A stretch of DNA of 64,000 nt from Hermatobates lingyangjiaoensis (taxonomy: Eukaryota > Arthropoda > Insecta > Hemiptera > Hermatobatidae). The position numbers and the translations under genes were made by a program. Shown here in pieces: positions 32,607-45,400 of the stretch; position 1 is the stretch's first letter; every line of letters begins with the position of its first letter. The stretch is taken from contig JAPFBL010000104.1 in the NCBI GenBank assembly GCA_026182355.1, positions 3,837,501 through 3,901,500 of the forward strand, given 5' to 3'. The notes beneath the pieces were generated by a model that was not told where the DNA came from, searched no databases, and saw nothing but the letters and a program-made list of their open reading frames with translations.

Positions 32607-35600
32607 CTGTAAGAACCGTCGTAACAACAAGGAATATAATCAAACAAGAACAACAACAACCATCATAGCTCGCGTAAGTATGTGTAAATGAACAGGATAT
32701 CGCACTACCTAGAACTGTTTGCAGACTATACCTACAGTGTGTAATAAGGATCATCAAATCAACTTAATGGCAGTCAATAATTTCATTGGTATTGTCATTG
32801 CTTTACTACACCAATGTATTACATTATTCTGATCTATTTTATAGAAGTTGATTATACTCTAATGATTAATAGGGAGAACTGTACAAGGACTAGATTGAGT
32901 TTTGTTGACAGGGCAGTCTGTGGCAGCCTCTTTACCCAAGTCCGGTGATTTAGACCTCTGTAGATTTGTGTTACCTTCATTAGAACGACCTCATCCCTCC
33001 TTTAATGTCCTAACTTTCTTAACCATACCGCACTTTGCAACCCTTCTAAGTACGCCTCTTTAATTAGTTCATCGCAATAAATTATTAATTATTAAATTTA
33101 TTTTAAAACTGATAAAAAAAATATATTTTTATAAAATAAACTGTAAATAATAAATAATTTACTCTACAAGTTTTGGAATTTACCAACATAGAGTAAAAAA
33201 ATTCAAACTTCTTATTATACACCCATGCAAATGGAAATTGAATAACTTTTCAAGTACGATATGACAACTAAAAGCGCAGTCTTTAAGGAAATAATATCCC
33301 CTTCAACGATATACTGACCAAAAGAAGATGTTTTATTTAATTCTATAACTAGAAAATTATTTATAGAATAGAGAATTAAATTTATATGTAGTAATCGTAG
33401 CAAAAACATTTGAAATGAATCATTATTAATCAAAACAAGGATGAGTTACTGATTGATCATATATCTCCAGGAGCAGGAATAGGCAGCACAATATTTTACT
33501 AGCTTGGAGAATAAAAAAAAAAGACGTTCTTAAGATATTTATCACTGGGGTTGGGTGAAGTTTAAACATACAATAATCAAGTCAGGAGTTATCTCAAATT
33601 CCCTGCCAAGGTGAGTCACTGAGGTCACATTTAGAATATCTACGGGATACGACTATTTACAGCCAAAAAGAAACACCAGGCTTATAGAGTCAGTCAGATA
33701 CTCTCTTCTCTGATGAAGAGAGTTCAGCTGATCAAGTCACATCATGGAGTGCTGCCTCAGGCCATATTGACAATAATGACACAAGAATAGAGCTATAATA
33801 TTTATACTTGTCGGCAGGGTGTCCAATGTGAGAGGGAAACTTCGGACAGGCGTTAAATGAAACTGAACTGTTTTAAGCATTCAACTGGCATATTTATTAA
33901 CTACAAGAGTGAATAATTCTAGTGTCTGAAAGAGAGAAAAAGAGTAAATGAGAGACTTTTTACCCAATGTTTACAAAAAAAAAAACTTTTATTTAGATGA
34001 CGTTTTATTTATCTAAAATTGCTAAAATAATTGGAAGAACTTTTATTATTTAACTAAAGCATTATTATGAAAAAGTTAATTTTTTACTGAATTAGAAAAT
34101 GAGTGGTTCTTTTTTTATTTAATAATCCATTTTATTCAAAATCAGATTTGCTAATAAACTTCCTGATTAACTGATAATCAAAATAGCTATTATAACAATA
34201 CCAGTTTTATATTTTAATTTTTTTTTATTTTACGCCAACATGAGTTGTTGAAAGGTATTGAAAAGCCTCAGGGAATGTTGAAATTCTTTTTATAAAAATT
34301 AATGAACTCGTTCTATAGAAAAAAGTTAGGAGACAGTTTTAATTAGTTAGTCACTAAGGAGATGCTCAAAAGAACATCCAAGGGGTGTTTACTTTTTAAC
34401 CGAGTCCTTTCCATCTTTTTTTATTAAAATCTCATCCAAAAATTTATTTAAGTTTTGAGTTGTCTTAAATCATTTATGGACTACTTTACTAAACTAATTA
34501 TTTCAATAAATTGTTAAACAAAACATATAATATTAGTTTTAAAATAGTGCACTACCAATTTTATAGTATTATACAAATTTATGGAAGTAAATTATCCTAT
34601 CTTAATGCTAAAAAACTCCTTTTTCCCCAGTTTTACATTTTGGCCATCAAGAGGCAATCCAGACCTACTAAGATTATGCTTGCTGTAGAGATAATGTAAG
34701 GTTCGTATCTCAGTTAAACACTGGTATTTTGATGTTTGAAATGAGTTGTTTCTCTTAAGATACTAACAACACACCTCACAATGACGTCCTGATGTGGTTC
34801 GATTAACTACTAATAGCAAGCCCTGGCCCCGGGGTAACGGGCATTGCCCTATTCGGAAATGGACAACCGAGTTCAGAAGAACACTAGGGTGGTCCTAAAC
34901 TGTAAGGCATTGTAGGTTAGCCTGACCACTAAATTAATGTTTGATGCGAAAATTCCTGTTGACACAATCTGGGACATCCATTCTAGATGTTTTAATGGCC
35001 AGTACTTAATAATTAAGACCTCTTGACTAATAATCATTATTACATCACAATGAAACCAATGTGGAATAAACTATCATTGTATCATTCCTATTACTAATGA
35101 TACCATTGGGTGTCAATGAATATATGAGTCACATTTTTTCCCCTAGACCGGAACGTAAAGTAAAGAATCATCAATATTGTGATTGAAAGCAAAAGTAACC
35201 AAACTGCATACGCATTAAAGTCTTAAAACGATTGATTTTATGTAAAATAATTATTATCTATATAAATCAAAGAAATTTCTATGTTTTTATTTTTAAATGA
35301 ACACATGTATGCATTCAGAATAAACATGTGACTCTGTACTCAAAATATTATTTTAATAAAATATTAGCAAAAGATATTAATAATAAATTATTAAATTTTA
35401 TAATGAGATGATCAAAAATCATTTCAGCTATAGAGTACTCGAATGTTTGGGAAATTAGTTGTGATTGTACGGCATAGAAACTCTATCAGTTACTGAGGAA
35501 AGCTTAATGTTAGATTATGCATTCAACACAGGAAAGTGCTTTAAATTAATAGTCTATATAAATAAAATAATGATTTTGTCTGTACATTGCTTAGAACCGA

Positions 35601-35693
35601 CTCATTTCAAGTTTTCTTTACGTTTCATACATTGGAGAAACCAAATCTACCCTTAGAAAAAATTCTGTCGGTTTGTCTGTTTGTCCGCAAAAC
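32607..35693. other. AT-rich DNA, nothing supported
   Basis: Slightly GC-richer patches at 33600-33860 and 34780-34930 show no frame, repeat or RNA fold that I can name. Confidence 0.5.
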
Positions 35694-35990
35694 TTTGTCA
35701 CAAGTAAACTCAGCTACCATAAGACATATAAAGCTGAAACTTTTACAGTAGATTTGTGTAGGTCCAACTTAAAATATAGGCTCTGAATTGATTGGAAATT
35801 CAACGTAGAAGTGAAGTTATGGACGTTTAAAGCAAAAACGTTTGTCACAAGTAAACTCAGCCACCATAAGACATGGTGAGCTGAAACTTTGACACTGGAT
35901 TTCTGTATGCCTAACTGAAAAAACGGGCTCTAAATAGATTCATAATTCAGTACAGAAACGAAGTTATAGGGCTTTAAGCGTATTTCCTAA
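35694..35990 (+). repeat. Two diverged direct repeats of about 147 bp
   Basis: TTTGTCACAAGTAAACTCAG occurs at 35694 and 35841. The copies stay alignable to about 35990 with many substitutions, including GGCTCTGAATTGATT against GGCTCTAAATAGATT. They end shortly before the Helitron-type pseudogene and may belong to the same element. Confidence 0.6.
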
Positions 35991-36189
35991 CTTCACAGAC
36001 AAGTTTGTTTTGAAAATACACAGGTGAAGCAAGTAGGTATTGTTAGTTGATTTTAATTTCATTGGAGCATATGAATATATTGCGTATTTGACATCTTTGA
36101 AAAAGTGTTTCCCAGAGTTGAGAATGTACTATCTATTACGAATAAATAGTTTTGTAAACGAGCAATTCTCAACTCTTAATATGAACAGG

Positions 36190-36793
36190 CAGGAAAAATC
36201 AACAAACAAGTTCTTACGCTATAGCATACCGAGGAAAGAACTTACAAGTCAGTAAAGAGATTGGATTAGTGATGAAGAAGCAGTTCATTATCTAATTGAA
36301 TTTCTTGACTGTGAATTTATTTCTGCTGGACTGCCTGCTCATGAGTAAAAACTTAAAGTAGGAGTACCAATCATGCTGCAATTTAGTAGCAGTAACAAAT
36401 TTCATGTTACGAAACATGAGTGCCCCAAAACTGTGCAACGGGACACGACTCTGAGTTCGTTCTCTACACAGATATGCCATAGAGGTGGATATAATGACTG
36501 GATGTGGTATTGGGGAGTCTGTGTGTATACCAAGCATACCATTGATTCCGAGCCACTGTCTGTTTCCGTTGAAATGATTGCAAAGTCCCGTTAGAGTCTA
36601 TTTCGCAATGACGTTAACTAAGTCGCAAAGGGAGACTTTATCTAACGCATGAATTCAAGTTAGCGAGACCAAGTTTTTCTCACATGGTCAACTGTAGTTT
36701 ACTTGCTCAATATTCAGAGGTTCCAACTGTTTGTTCTTCCATGAACCTGAGGTACAGACAGCTAATCTGGTGTATACAGAGGCATTTGCTTAA
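36190..36793 (+). pseudogene. Helitron-type (PIF1-like) helicase, C-terminal part, degraded
   Basis: Conserved blocks of the Helitron helicase C-terminus occur in order across three frames: PEERTYKSV (36228 onward), DEEAVHYLIEFLD, LPAHE then KLKVGVPIML (after a stop), LRNMSAPKLCNGTRL (about 36410-36455), SLHRYAIEVDIMTGCGIGE, IPLIPSH, PVRVYFAMTLTKSQRETLS (helicase motif near the C-terminus) and FFSHGQL, ending at TAA 36791-36793. Intact relatives read LPPHELNLKVG, PKLCNGTRL and FAMTINKAQGQT. At least three stops and several frameshifts make it inactive. The protein would unwind DNA during rolling-circle transposition. The N-terminal helicase motifs and Rep domain are absent. Confidence 0.78.
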
Positions 36794-37059
36794 CACTGTA
36801 GTAATAATAATATTTTTTTGCTATTCTATAATTTCTAATTATAGTATTAGTATAATACTATAATCGGTATGTATTCTATGGTATTTTGGAATACCAAGTA
36901 TAATAGAATTTTTGATTCCGTCAAAGACGGGTACGTTTGTTAGTGTAATTATATAATCATTTGCTTGAATATTAGAATAATAATAATAATATATAAGCCC
37001 TATCACGAAGGAAAAATGTGTTAGTGAACTCACAATAAAGGACAGGACAGTATTTCTTC
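36794..37059. other. AT-rich interval
   Basis: ATA-rich, with the palindromic run TATAGTATTAGTATAATACTATA around 36841-36863; no gene. Confidence 0.4.
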
Positions 37060-37443
37060 AGCCAGTCGATTTATCTGGCTAACGTGATGCTGGCACAGGC
37101 CCAGTGTGACATGATTACTGGCAGTCTCTTTATTGAAGGTGTTTTCAGCGGAGTGACTATGAAAAACCACGTCCATCAATGTGAATGATAAACATGGCTG
37201 GCTGGTCTATGGCTTCTTTTATTACTCGTCGGGCTGTCAGTATGGGAGATGCTTGAGTGAACACTTCCAGGTCAAGTAACTCCAATGGGACGCCACACCA
37301 CTGCCTGCATTCATCTTTATCTGAGTCAAACTGAGCCGTATTCTACCTATTTCAATCCCATTAGCCTCCCGAAGGGACTCCCATCGGCCCACCTCGTCAA
37401 TCATTGCTCTTTGTACAGAGGAAACAAATGTTTTTCCTCTCAT
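37060..37443 (-). pseudogene. Degraded coding-like segment of unknown origin
   Basis: A GC-richer block whose minus strand gives long open stretches in shifting frames. The first, from 37443, contains FVSSVQRAMIDEVGRWESL. The second reads DECRQWCGVPLELLDLEVF and on to AMFIIHIDGRGF. The third reads HSAENTFNKETASNHV to NRLAEEILS. Composition looks protein-like rather than AT-driven, and one-base shifts link the pieces. I do not recognise the family. It could be a transposase or an old retrocopy. The plus strand is also partly open, so the strand is not certain. Confidence 0.3.
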
Positions 37444-40400
37444 ACATTACTCTCGAAATTCTACGTAGAACTAATGAAAACGGGTTTCTTTAAGCACTAG
37501 CCAGAGTAATCGCGTTTCTACTTCAGTTGTTCATATTTCGAACGAGTGATTTTACCATAGACACAAAACCTGACGCAAAAATGATATATATCAAGCAAAG
37601 AAAAATATTTGTATTCAAAGGGGTTTCAGAACTACTTAAAAGAAATCTGAAAATAGAAACTTTTATAAATAAAATTTAATCTCATGACAAAAATAATAAA
37701 TGTTCGCCAATAATTTTGGACAGAAATTACTAATTCAAAAAATGAACATTAATACTATTACTTAGGAATACTAATAAAAATTTACCACTTTAAAATTGTA
37801 AATCTCTCTAAAATGAAGTAAATAATCAAGATATTAAATCATTCAACTATAAATAAATGAATTAATCAATACTAATGAGTTCAATAATAGCTGAAACACA
37901 GTAAAAGTCCGAAAGCTTCTATCCTTTCTCACCAGAAGCACTGGTAGAAAGACGTCGGTTTTACTACCTGCTAGATATTATAATCTACCAAAGTAGAACT
38001 CTTTGTATTTGTTATATTTAAAAATATAGATCATATTTCTACTGCACCATTTTTTGTTTAATATTAATATCAACTTAATTGAAATCCTTTTAAAGTTAAT
38101 TTATTTAATTCTTAATAAAAAAATATTTATCTAAAAGTTTTTTAAACTCATGCACCTGCAGGACGATTTTTTCACAAACCGTACTCTTTCAGTACCGTAC
38201 CGTACTTTCAGTAAAAAATATCACCAGGGACTCAATGACATGGGAACATTTTTTTTTGTTTTCAAATAAATTACAATTCTAATAATAAAGTGGAAGAAAT
38301 ATATGTTTGGTGTATTATCTTGTTTTAGTTTTTGAGATATCCTACTCACACACGTTTTGTAAAACAATAAATGTTTATATAAATTCCACAATTAAAACTT
38401 TAATAGCTTTGTTTTATGATATTCTTCGATTGCAATTATTCAAGCCATCAGTATTATTCGTATTATTACAATATTGCATTGACTTTTATATTGGCACTCT
38501 GACTATTTTGCAAAAACCCATTCTACTGGACTCAAAACATGAATTTTCGTTCAAAACTTGATTCAAATTTCTTATCCATATACAATACTTTAATGTCCTA
38601 TATTTCATAAAGAGTTTACATGAAATTAAAGATCAAAGTATTGATACAGTAAATCACTGCTCTCTATTGAATAACGACGCGAGATATAATCAACCATTTA
38701 GTTGTGAAGACTGGAAGCTTCGTTAAACCCAGATTATTTTCTGTGGGAGAAAATTATTGATTCCGTTCTCCATCCATTGGAGAGGTCATCCGACTGCCCT
38801 GATAAGATGTCAAATACTGATAAAAGACCCTAACACTCATCAACTTTGTAGATCCATATTTAGGATTCTTGATTTAGAATCTCTCAGATAATTTGTTTCA
38901 CTAAAACTAACATGTGTGGGAATTAACAAATAGTTCACATCTTTGACATCTTCAAGTCCGCATTTAAAAGCTAATTTTTAACAGATCGTCCTTCACAAAA
39001 CTGTTTCAAACCATGCAGCCAAACTATGAAACTCTGCTTTAAAGAAAGCCGCCGACAAATCTTTACTTCCTTAATTTTTAACACTGTTTAAATGGTATCA
39101 AAAGAAACAATGTTTTTTTGTTAAATCAACTATTGTTATTTTAAAATAAAATAATAATAATTAATTATGCAACTATTTTTTAACCGATTATAAAAATATC
39201 TGTGTTAAAAATAGCTATTAATTAAGCTACAGTTTTTAATTTTAGAAACGGATTGAAACACAAATGAATGAGATTGTCAAGTAAAAATTATTTGCACTGG
39301 TTGCCAGGAAACCTACTTGACTGATAGATGAATTCCACTTGTAAACAACAGCGAACTCCAGACACTTCTGCAGTATTTAGGATTTAAAGAAGTTATGTGA
39401 TGTCACAAGAAAAATGTTACTAAAAACATATTTTCAGAATAAAATGTGTAATCGACTAGAAGTATCCTGGTTTTCCTAGAGTCATTTTTTTTTAAATATT
39501 ACAATATAAATATTTGTATATATTTTTTTATATATTTTATTACTTATAAGTTCTATAGAATTAAAAATGGACACTAACTCAAAATTTATCCTTATAGAGC
39601 TTTTTAAGAGGTAACGAATATCCGAATTTTGTTTATTAGTAGCATACATACATATGTTCCGTTACAGTGATCGAAGAAAGTTCCTATGAACTTTTTTATC
39701 ACATGTACACTAATTTTTCAAATTTTTTCATACCATAAAAGGCTAATAAAAATGAAACCTTTATTTTTCAAATTGATGCTTTCTTGGTGAGGTAACCGAA
39801 ACCATAAAACACAAGGATAAATTATTATCAATACGGACATACCAAAACCCCGATAGCAGAAGCTGAACATCAAAACAAAAGATACAAAGACCTACCCTAA
39901 TATAGTAAGCATATAATTACAACAATTGGGTAAAATATTCAGCTTTATATAATAATATCATTAATATTATTTAAACTTTTTTTTTATATGCATCGTTTTC
40001 AAACTGTTTGCTCAGACTAGCTTCTGCTAGATGTGTTATCTCTCTTCAGTACAAACCTGAACATAAAGAACAAAAAACTCATCCCCGTAAGGGAAAGAAG
40101 ACGAACGGATATATTGCATTTTTAATGGTAATATTTGTTTGAACAAGTCAACACTGATGCAAAATACACCTTTTTTTAGTCCACACTTCATTTCATTATT
40201 ATTAAGATTAATCAGATATTGCATTAAAAATACAGCAAAGGAAGCAGTTCAAACAGTTGCAGCCTAGAGCTCATTAAAGATTCAATGCGTTTAGAAAAAT
40301 ATAATTTATTTTAAAAAGTAATTTCGAAATCGTTTGCACATTGAAAAGGGAGTAGAAAGGGATGTGATTCCCCTGGGTGATTTAGTTTGATGTAGTCTGG

Positions 40401-41089
40401 TGAAAGCACAGAGAATGATAGGACTCCAAGTAGAGAGAGAGTGAGGGAGAAAGGGTGAACCAGCTCCCACTACTAAGCCATGAATAATTCAATAGACCTG
40501 AAAAATGTATTGGACATCCGGCAAAAGGGAGCTGACATCCAGACAGTTCAAGCCAATCAACAGTAATATGCAAATCCACCTTGCTAAGCTCTGTTACACA
40601 AGTCAAGAGAAAATAAAACTCACCCCCAAGAGGACTTCAACAAATGAGTTACTCTACTCCCCTAAATAAACAACTAGTACGATGTTAATATGACGATGTT
40701 CTACAAATTAAGGGTGTCCTACAACTTTGCTTAAAATTTCATATTTAGTTTTTATTTTAAAAAAAAAAATAGATTCATAAATGCTCACTAATGTAAAGAC
40801 AAATCAACTTAAGAAACTGAGACATGTAAAAAGAAAATTACTTTAATTTCTCTGTTCAAAATTCCCGCTCAATTCGATTTTATTTTTAGATCAGTAAATT
40901 TTAAATTAATAAAGTCTAGTAAAGAAATGCAATTTTTTGTAATGATTAAAAATTATGTTGGTCAAATTGTAATAGAAACACAATATTCAACATCTTCCAT
41001 GAAAGAAGAAAGAAGTGAAGCAAGCGTAAATTGTTAGGGAGCCTTCCATTCTTAGTAGGTATAATGTCATCACCTCAGTGATTTAATAA
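37444..41089. other. AT-rich DNA, nothing supported
   Basis: Includes a slightly GC-richer patch at 40330-40620 with a GA-rich run and no identifiable frame. Confidence 0.5.
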
Positions 41090-41595
41090 ATGAATGAAAT
41101 AATCTTTTGTTGAAGTATACTTCTCTGGCTTTATATATGTACAAGTGACCACTGGTGATCGTAGTTTGACCTCAAGAGCGTCTGAGGAGGTCCACATATG
41201 GTTACTGGGCTGATCGGGCCAGCTCCTAGTTTAAATAAAAAGCGATAACTTTTGTCTTTTATTTCATTTCTTTTATTTTAAACTTATTTCTTTTTTATTT
41301 TTAAATTTATTTTGTTTTTTACGTTTCTTCAAATTGTTATTTATTTTTTATATTTTTTTTATTTTATTTAAATTATACTTTGGCTTTTCTCTTTCCGTTC
41401 TCCGACCTTCGGTGCCTAGGCCCTTTATTTTACCCTAGCGCTGCCCTCATCGGTTGACTCTTCATTGCTTCACTCCCTTTCAGTCTTCTCCTGATGACCA
41501 ACACTAGTTCGAAATATTGAATTCAGTAAGTGTGCATTTTATCTTTTTTCTGTCGTGTTTTTGTGATTTAAAGTTTTATATATGTAAATATATAC
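41090..41595 (+). mobile_element. Old PLE copy: GIY-YIG end, 3' UTR and terminus
   Basis: Protein-like remnant LTSRASEEVHIWLLG followed, after a frameshift, by IGPAPSLNKKR and a stop near 41245. It parallels LRASEEALISLLGG..APGLNLNR in the PLE-B copy at 51161-51403. After a T-rich 3' UTR comes CTGATGA (41491-41497), a CAAC..GTTC stem and GAAA (41511-41514), then a terminus before a TA-rich tract. The whole C-terminal half of a PLE is recognisable. Confidence 0.6.
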
Positions 41596-44500
41596 TAACA
41601 AATTTAGTCCAGTTAGAAAGTTAACTTGTAACAACTTGAGCGATATTAGTTCAATTCCAAAATATAAGATTATATATTTATATATGTTTATTTAAAAAGT
41701 AATCATCAGAATGTAGAAGTGACTACCTGCCTAGCTCAGGCAAAGACTTACAAATAAGAACTCCTGCTGCCAAGTGAGTAGGGAAAAAATTACTTTGAGT
41801 TTTATAACAAATTGTGTAAATAAATAGTCAATATGAATAACAAAGAATATGTAAAAAACATCAACAAAACTTAAAAAAAATATGAAAGGATATAAAACTA
41901 ATAATCATAAAGTAAAATGTTTTAGTAAATCCCAACTAAAATCTGTTTGTAACCAAGAGTGATTCTTAGGCAGTTAGTAGACCTAGTCGACTCATCATGG
42001 AGTACATATCTGAAGGATAGCGGGTATATTGAATATTTTTTCATATCAATTCATATTTTTACAACTTCAAAGAACCTCTGTCCTTGTGTTTTGGGTTATG
42101 ATTAGGTTAGATTTATTGCATGATGCTTGTATAAAAAAACTGCATCATCTGATTGTCAGTTGGTCCTGTTGTATAGAAATAAATTAAACTATTTTTTTTG
42201 AAAGGACATGGTCCAAACTTATAATCAGTATACTAGGCAGTTAGATTGAGTTTAAAAAAAAATCACTTGATTGAACATATATTTCAAGAGAGTGAAATAT
42301 AAAGTCATTAAATCACAAGCCCTTTAGCCGTGATTCATGCGAAGCATAGAGAATGAACAACACTATATTTCAGGGTCATTTTTTAAACTTCAGTCACACT
42401 TGCTGGCACATCCTTTCCTGTTTAAAAAGAAAATATTTGTTGTAAACTATAAAAATAAATAAAGACTAGGGATTGCGTCAAAAACAAATAAAATCTTGTA
42501 TGATTGAAATAAACTAAACAACATGGACACATTCAAAAAGCTAGTAGCCCGACTTATACTTCTGCTAGTGCTGCCAGATAGTCACGATGGGCAATGGGTT
42601 TTTCTAATTCTTTACATTTATCGTACAAAGCATGTACAAATAAATTACAAATGAAGTAAAAACTGGTCATAGTTTATTTAGTGATGTAATGGGAATGATT
42701 AACATGTAATAGGTCGGCAAGGCTACCAATTTCAACCGTATTATCTTTGTGCGGGATTTCCCTAATAGGTGTGAATTTCCCGTTTTTACGACTACGCCTA
42801 TCAAAGGAAGAGACCCTTTATTCTCACGTTCTTTGTGTTCTTTTAAATTAACAAGACTTTTATTTTAATTTAAAAATATGTTTCAACTTTAAATTGTCAA
42901 AAATCAGTTTTAATTTATTTAAGTAGTTTGTGTTATAAATTACAGTTTAAGCATAGAAGGTATGGCGACTTATAAATATAACAATCTTAATAAGTATACT
43001 TAAAATTGAAAATCAAGAAACGCATACTAGAATCTTTTTAAATAAATTAATAAACTTGCAACTGAGGTTCCAATTTCTAATTTTGATAGATAAAATAAAA
43101 ACAAATTTTATTAAATTAGAGACGATTATGTTCCTTTCACAAGTAACCTACAGCCAAGAAAAATATATTATAATAAATTAAATGGTTCAGGTTGTATTTT
43201 TTTTCTGAAGTTAAAATATATATAAAAAAGATAGCAATACTACAGTAATATGTAAGTCATTAAATAAAAATTATAAAAGAAATAATATTACTTTAGGATT
43301 CATATTCTAATTCTTCAAATACTTAATAGAGCTCAAGAATACAAAACTCAATAACTGACAACACCAGCAAAGATTTACAGGATTACCTACTTACCTATCT
43401 ACTTATTACTACTTACCTACTTACAAAATAACTTTGTAGAGTAATCGAAAGTTAAATTCTCAAAATACTTACATCTCCATACCAAAGCTGTTAAGCCCCG
43501 CTCAAAATAAATAGTTGAATTTATCTTTTATGAAAACCTTCAAACTGACCCCTCCTACTAACGAACATCTCAATAAGAACTCCAAGGGTCTGTTAAATAG
43601 TATCCGGAGTATCAGGAGTTCAAGTTCACGCAGTATAGATAACTGTGTTTATCACACATCTATATTTGTCACATGAAGAGACAATGCACCTGAGAAATAA
43701 GGAAGCAATGATAACTTTCAGTTTTAGTTGCAGTCCAACTACTGACGTACATAGAAAAGAAGAAAACAGAGCAGCTTCAACGTGTCCTGACATTCAAAAT
43801 ATAAATATAGATCTATTCAGAACATCATGAAGTTACAATAGAAGAAATTTAATATATCTATTTAAATATTTTGATCCATAATTAACCATTAAAACGAAAC
43901 CATAATAGTCACAGTAAATAGCGCTGGCTTATATTCTGTCAGAATGTAGTAAAGCCAAACTACTATAAAAAAGAAGCAGACAGAGTATTCCACAATCGAT
44001 GGAGCAAGTTTTTTCAAGTCTTATAGAGCAGAAATTCTTGTTATTAGTATAATTGAAATAATTGTAGTGATTGATGATCAGAGAAGTTTCAACTGAAGTT
44101 TGAAGAAGTTTGGCCACCCAGTTTCGTTTCTTTAAGTATCTTTGGGAAAATATTAAAAAATTCTTTTTAGATTGAGTTATTTTTGTATAATATCAAGGAA
44201 TGCGTTCTCAAAATAAAGTAAATAAAAGAGGAAGTAGAATAAGAACAAGTGTGTAAAAAAAATAATTGTTAAATACCTAGTTTATGGACATCAGGATAAA
44301 ACGTAATAAATATATAAATGTATTCGCCATATTTTTTTCAGCATAAATCGACACCGTCTCAGGTACTATAGGTTTGATTTTACTGCATCATAATTTAAAC
44401 ATTTTGATATTGAGAGGAAAATAAAGACTAATTTTTAAAATTTTGAGGACTCAGCTGATGTCACAGGAAAAAAAAGTTATAAATAATAGTCGCATGTATG

Positions 44501-45295
44501 TAAAAATATTTACCCATGCTAATTAAAACTGATTACGTGTTATCAAGTTTTTCTACCATATTTCAATACAAAAATGTTGCGACCAATTTTTTCTATATTT
44601 TGTTCCTTTTAACATTAACTGATTTAGATATAGCCAAAAACTAAAAGGTCGTCAACTTTGAGTTCAGCATATAACGATGGCTTTTTAGTTTATTAGTAGC
44701 CCAAAAATAGAACTACGACTTTCTGGCATTAAAACTTTCTCGCTTACTCATCTCACTAGTATATTACCATGCTTTTCAAAATTATTATTTATTACTGTAC
44801 GTTCTTTTTCTATGTCTTTCATTTAACTAATTTGGGTTAAAAATGAGGTTTAGTAATTATATTTTACTTCCTTCTGTTCTATATCTAAATTGACGAAAAC
44901 ATGATGCTTATAATGTTCGATTATGAACATTCTAGAACAGTTTTTTAAAAATATTCACTCTGAAAGTTAATTTCTGCCTAGATTTCACCCAAGACATATT
45001 ATATATCAATTAAAAAGCCATAAAAGCAGTGATGATAATGAAAATTCTGTCAATGAATTTTTTACCAAGTCGCAAAGAATCAATTATTTCTCAAAGTACC
45101 CCTTAAAAGTTCAAGTATCAGAAGTAATTAATGTTAACTTCTTGTGTTTTTAAACACCCTATCTCACATTCAAATGATAAAGAGACTTGCAAAATTCATT
45201 TTATTTTACTGAGGGTCATCAAAACCCGTATATTCTTTGAAAACTCCAGACCAAAATATTAAAGATAAACATACTAGAGTAAATTGATAAATCAA
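41596..45295. other. AT-rich DNA, nothing supported
   Basis: No gene or repeat that I can define. A GC-richer patch at 42715-42815 has no open frame of note. Confidence 0.5.
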
Positions 45296-45400
45296 AGTCT
45301 CCACACACAAAAAAAAGAAGCCTTTTTATCCTACGCGTTTCAAACATTTCGTCTTTAGCGTCGGTAAACTTCTGTAATACAAATTACACATTAAAAGTAA
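45296..45400 (-). other. PLE-F 3' terminus with degenerate hammerhead
   Basis: Minus strand: CTAAAGA (core with A for G), one extra C, a GAA..TTT stem, GAAA, then CGCGTAGG, in which AC and GT can pair around GC. The sequence CTCCACACA..ACGCGTTTC is shared with the inverted dimer at 60047-60222, linking the two. Confidence 0.5.

Noticed and set aside
33600..33625. 5' splice site (CCAAG then GTGAGTCAC) ending a short exon
   Set aside because: No pyrimidine-rich acceptor upstream and no coding signal; probably chance.
36373..36594. 73-codon plus-strand frame and 81-codon minus-strand frame as genes
   Set aside because: Both are shadows; the meaningful reading is the frameshifted Helitron helicase across this interval.
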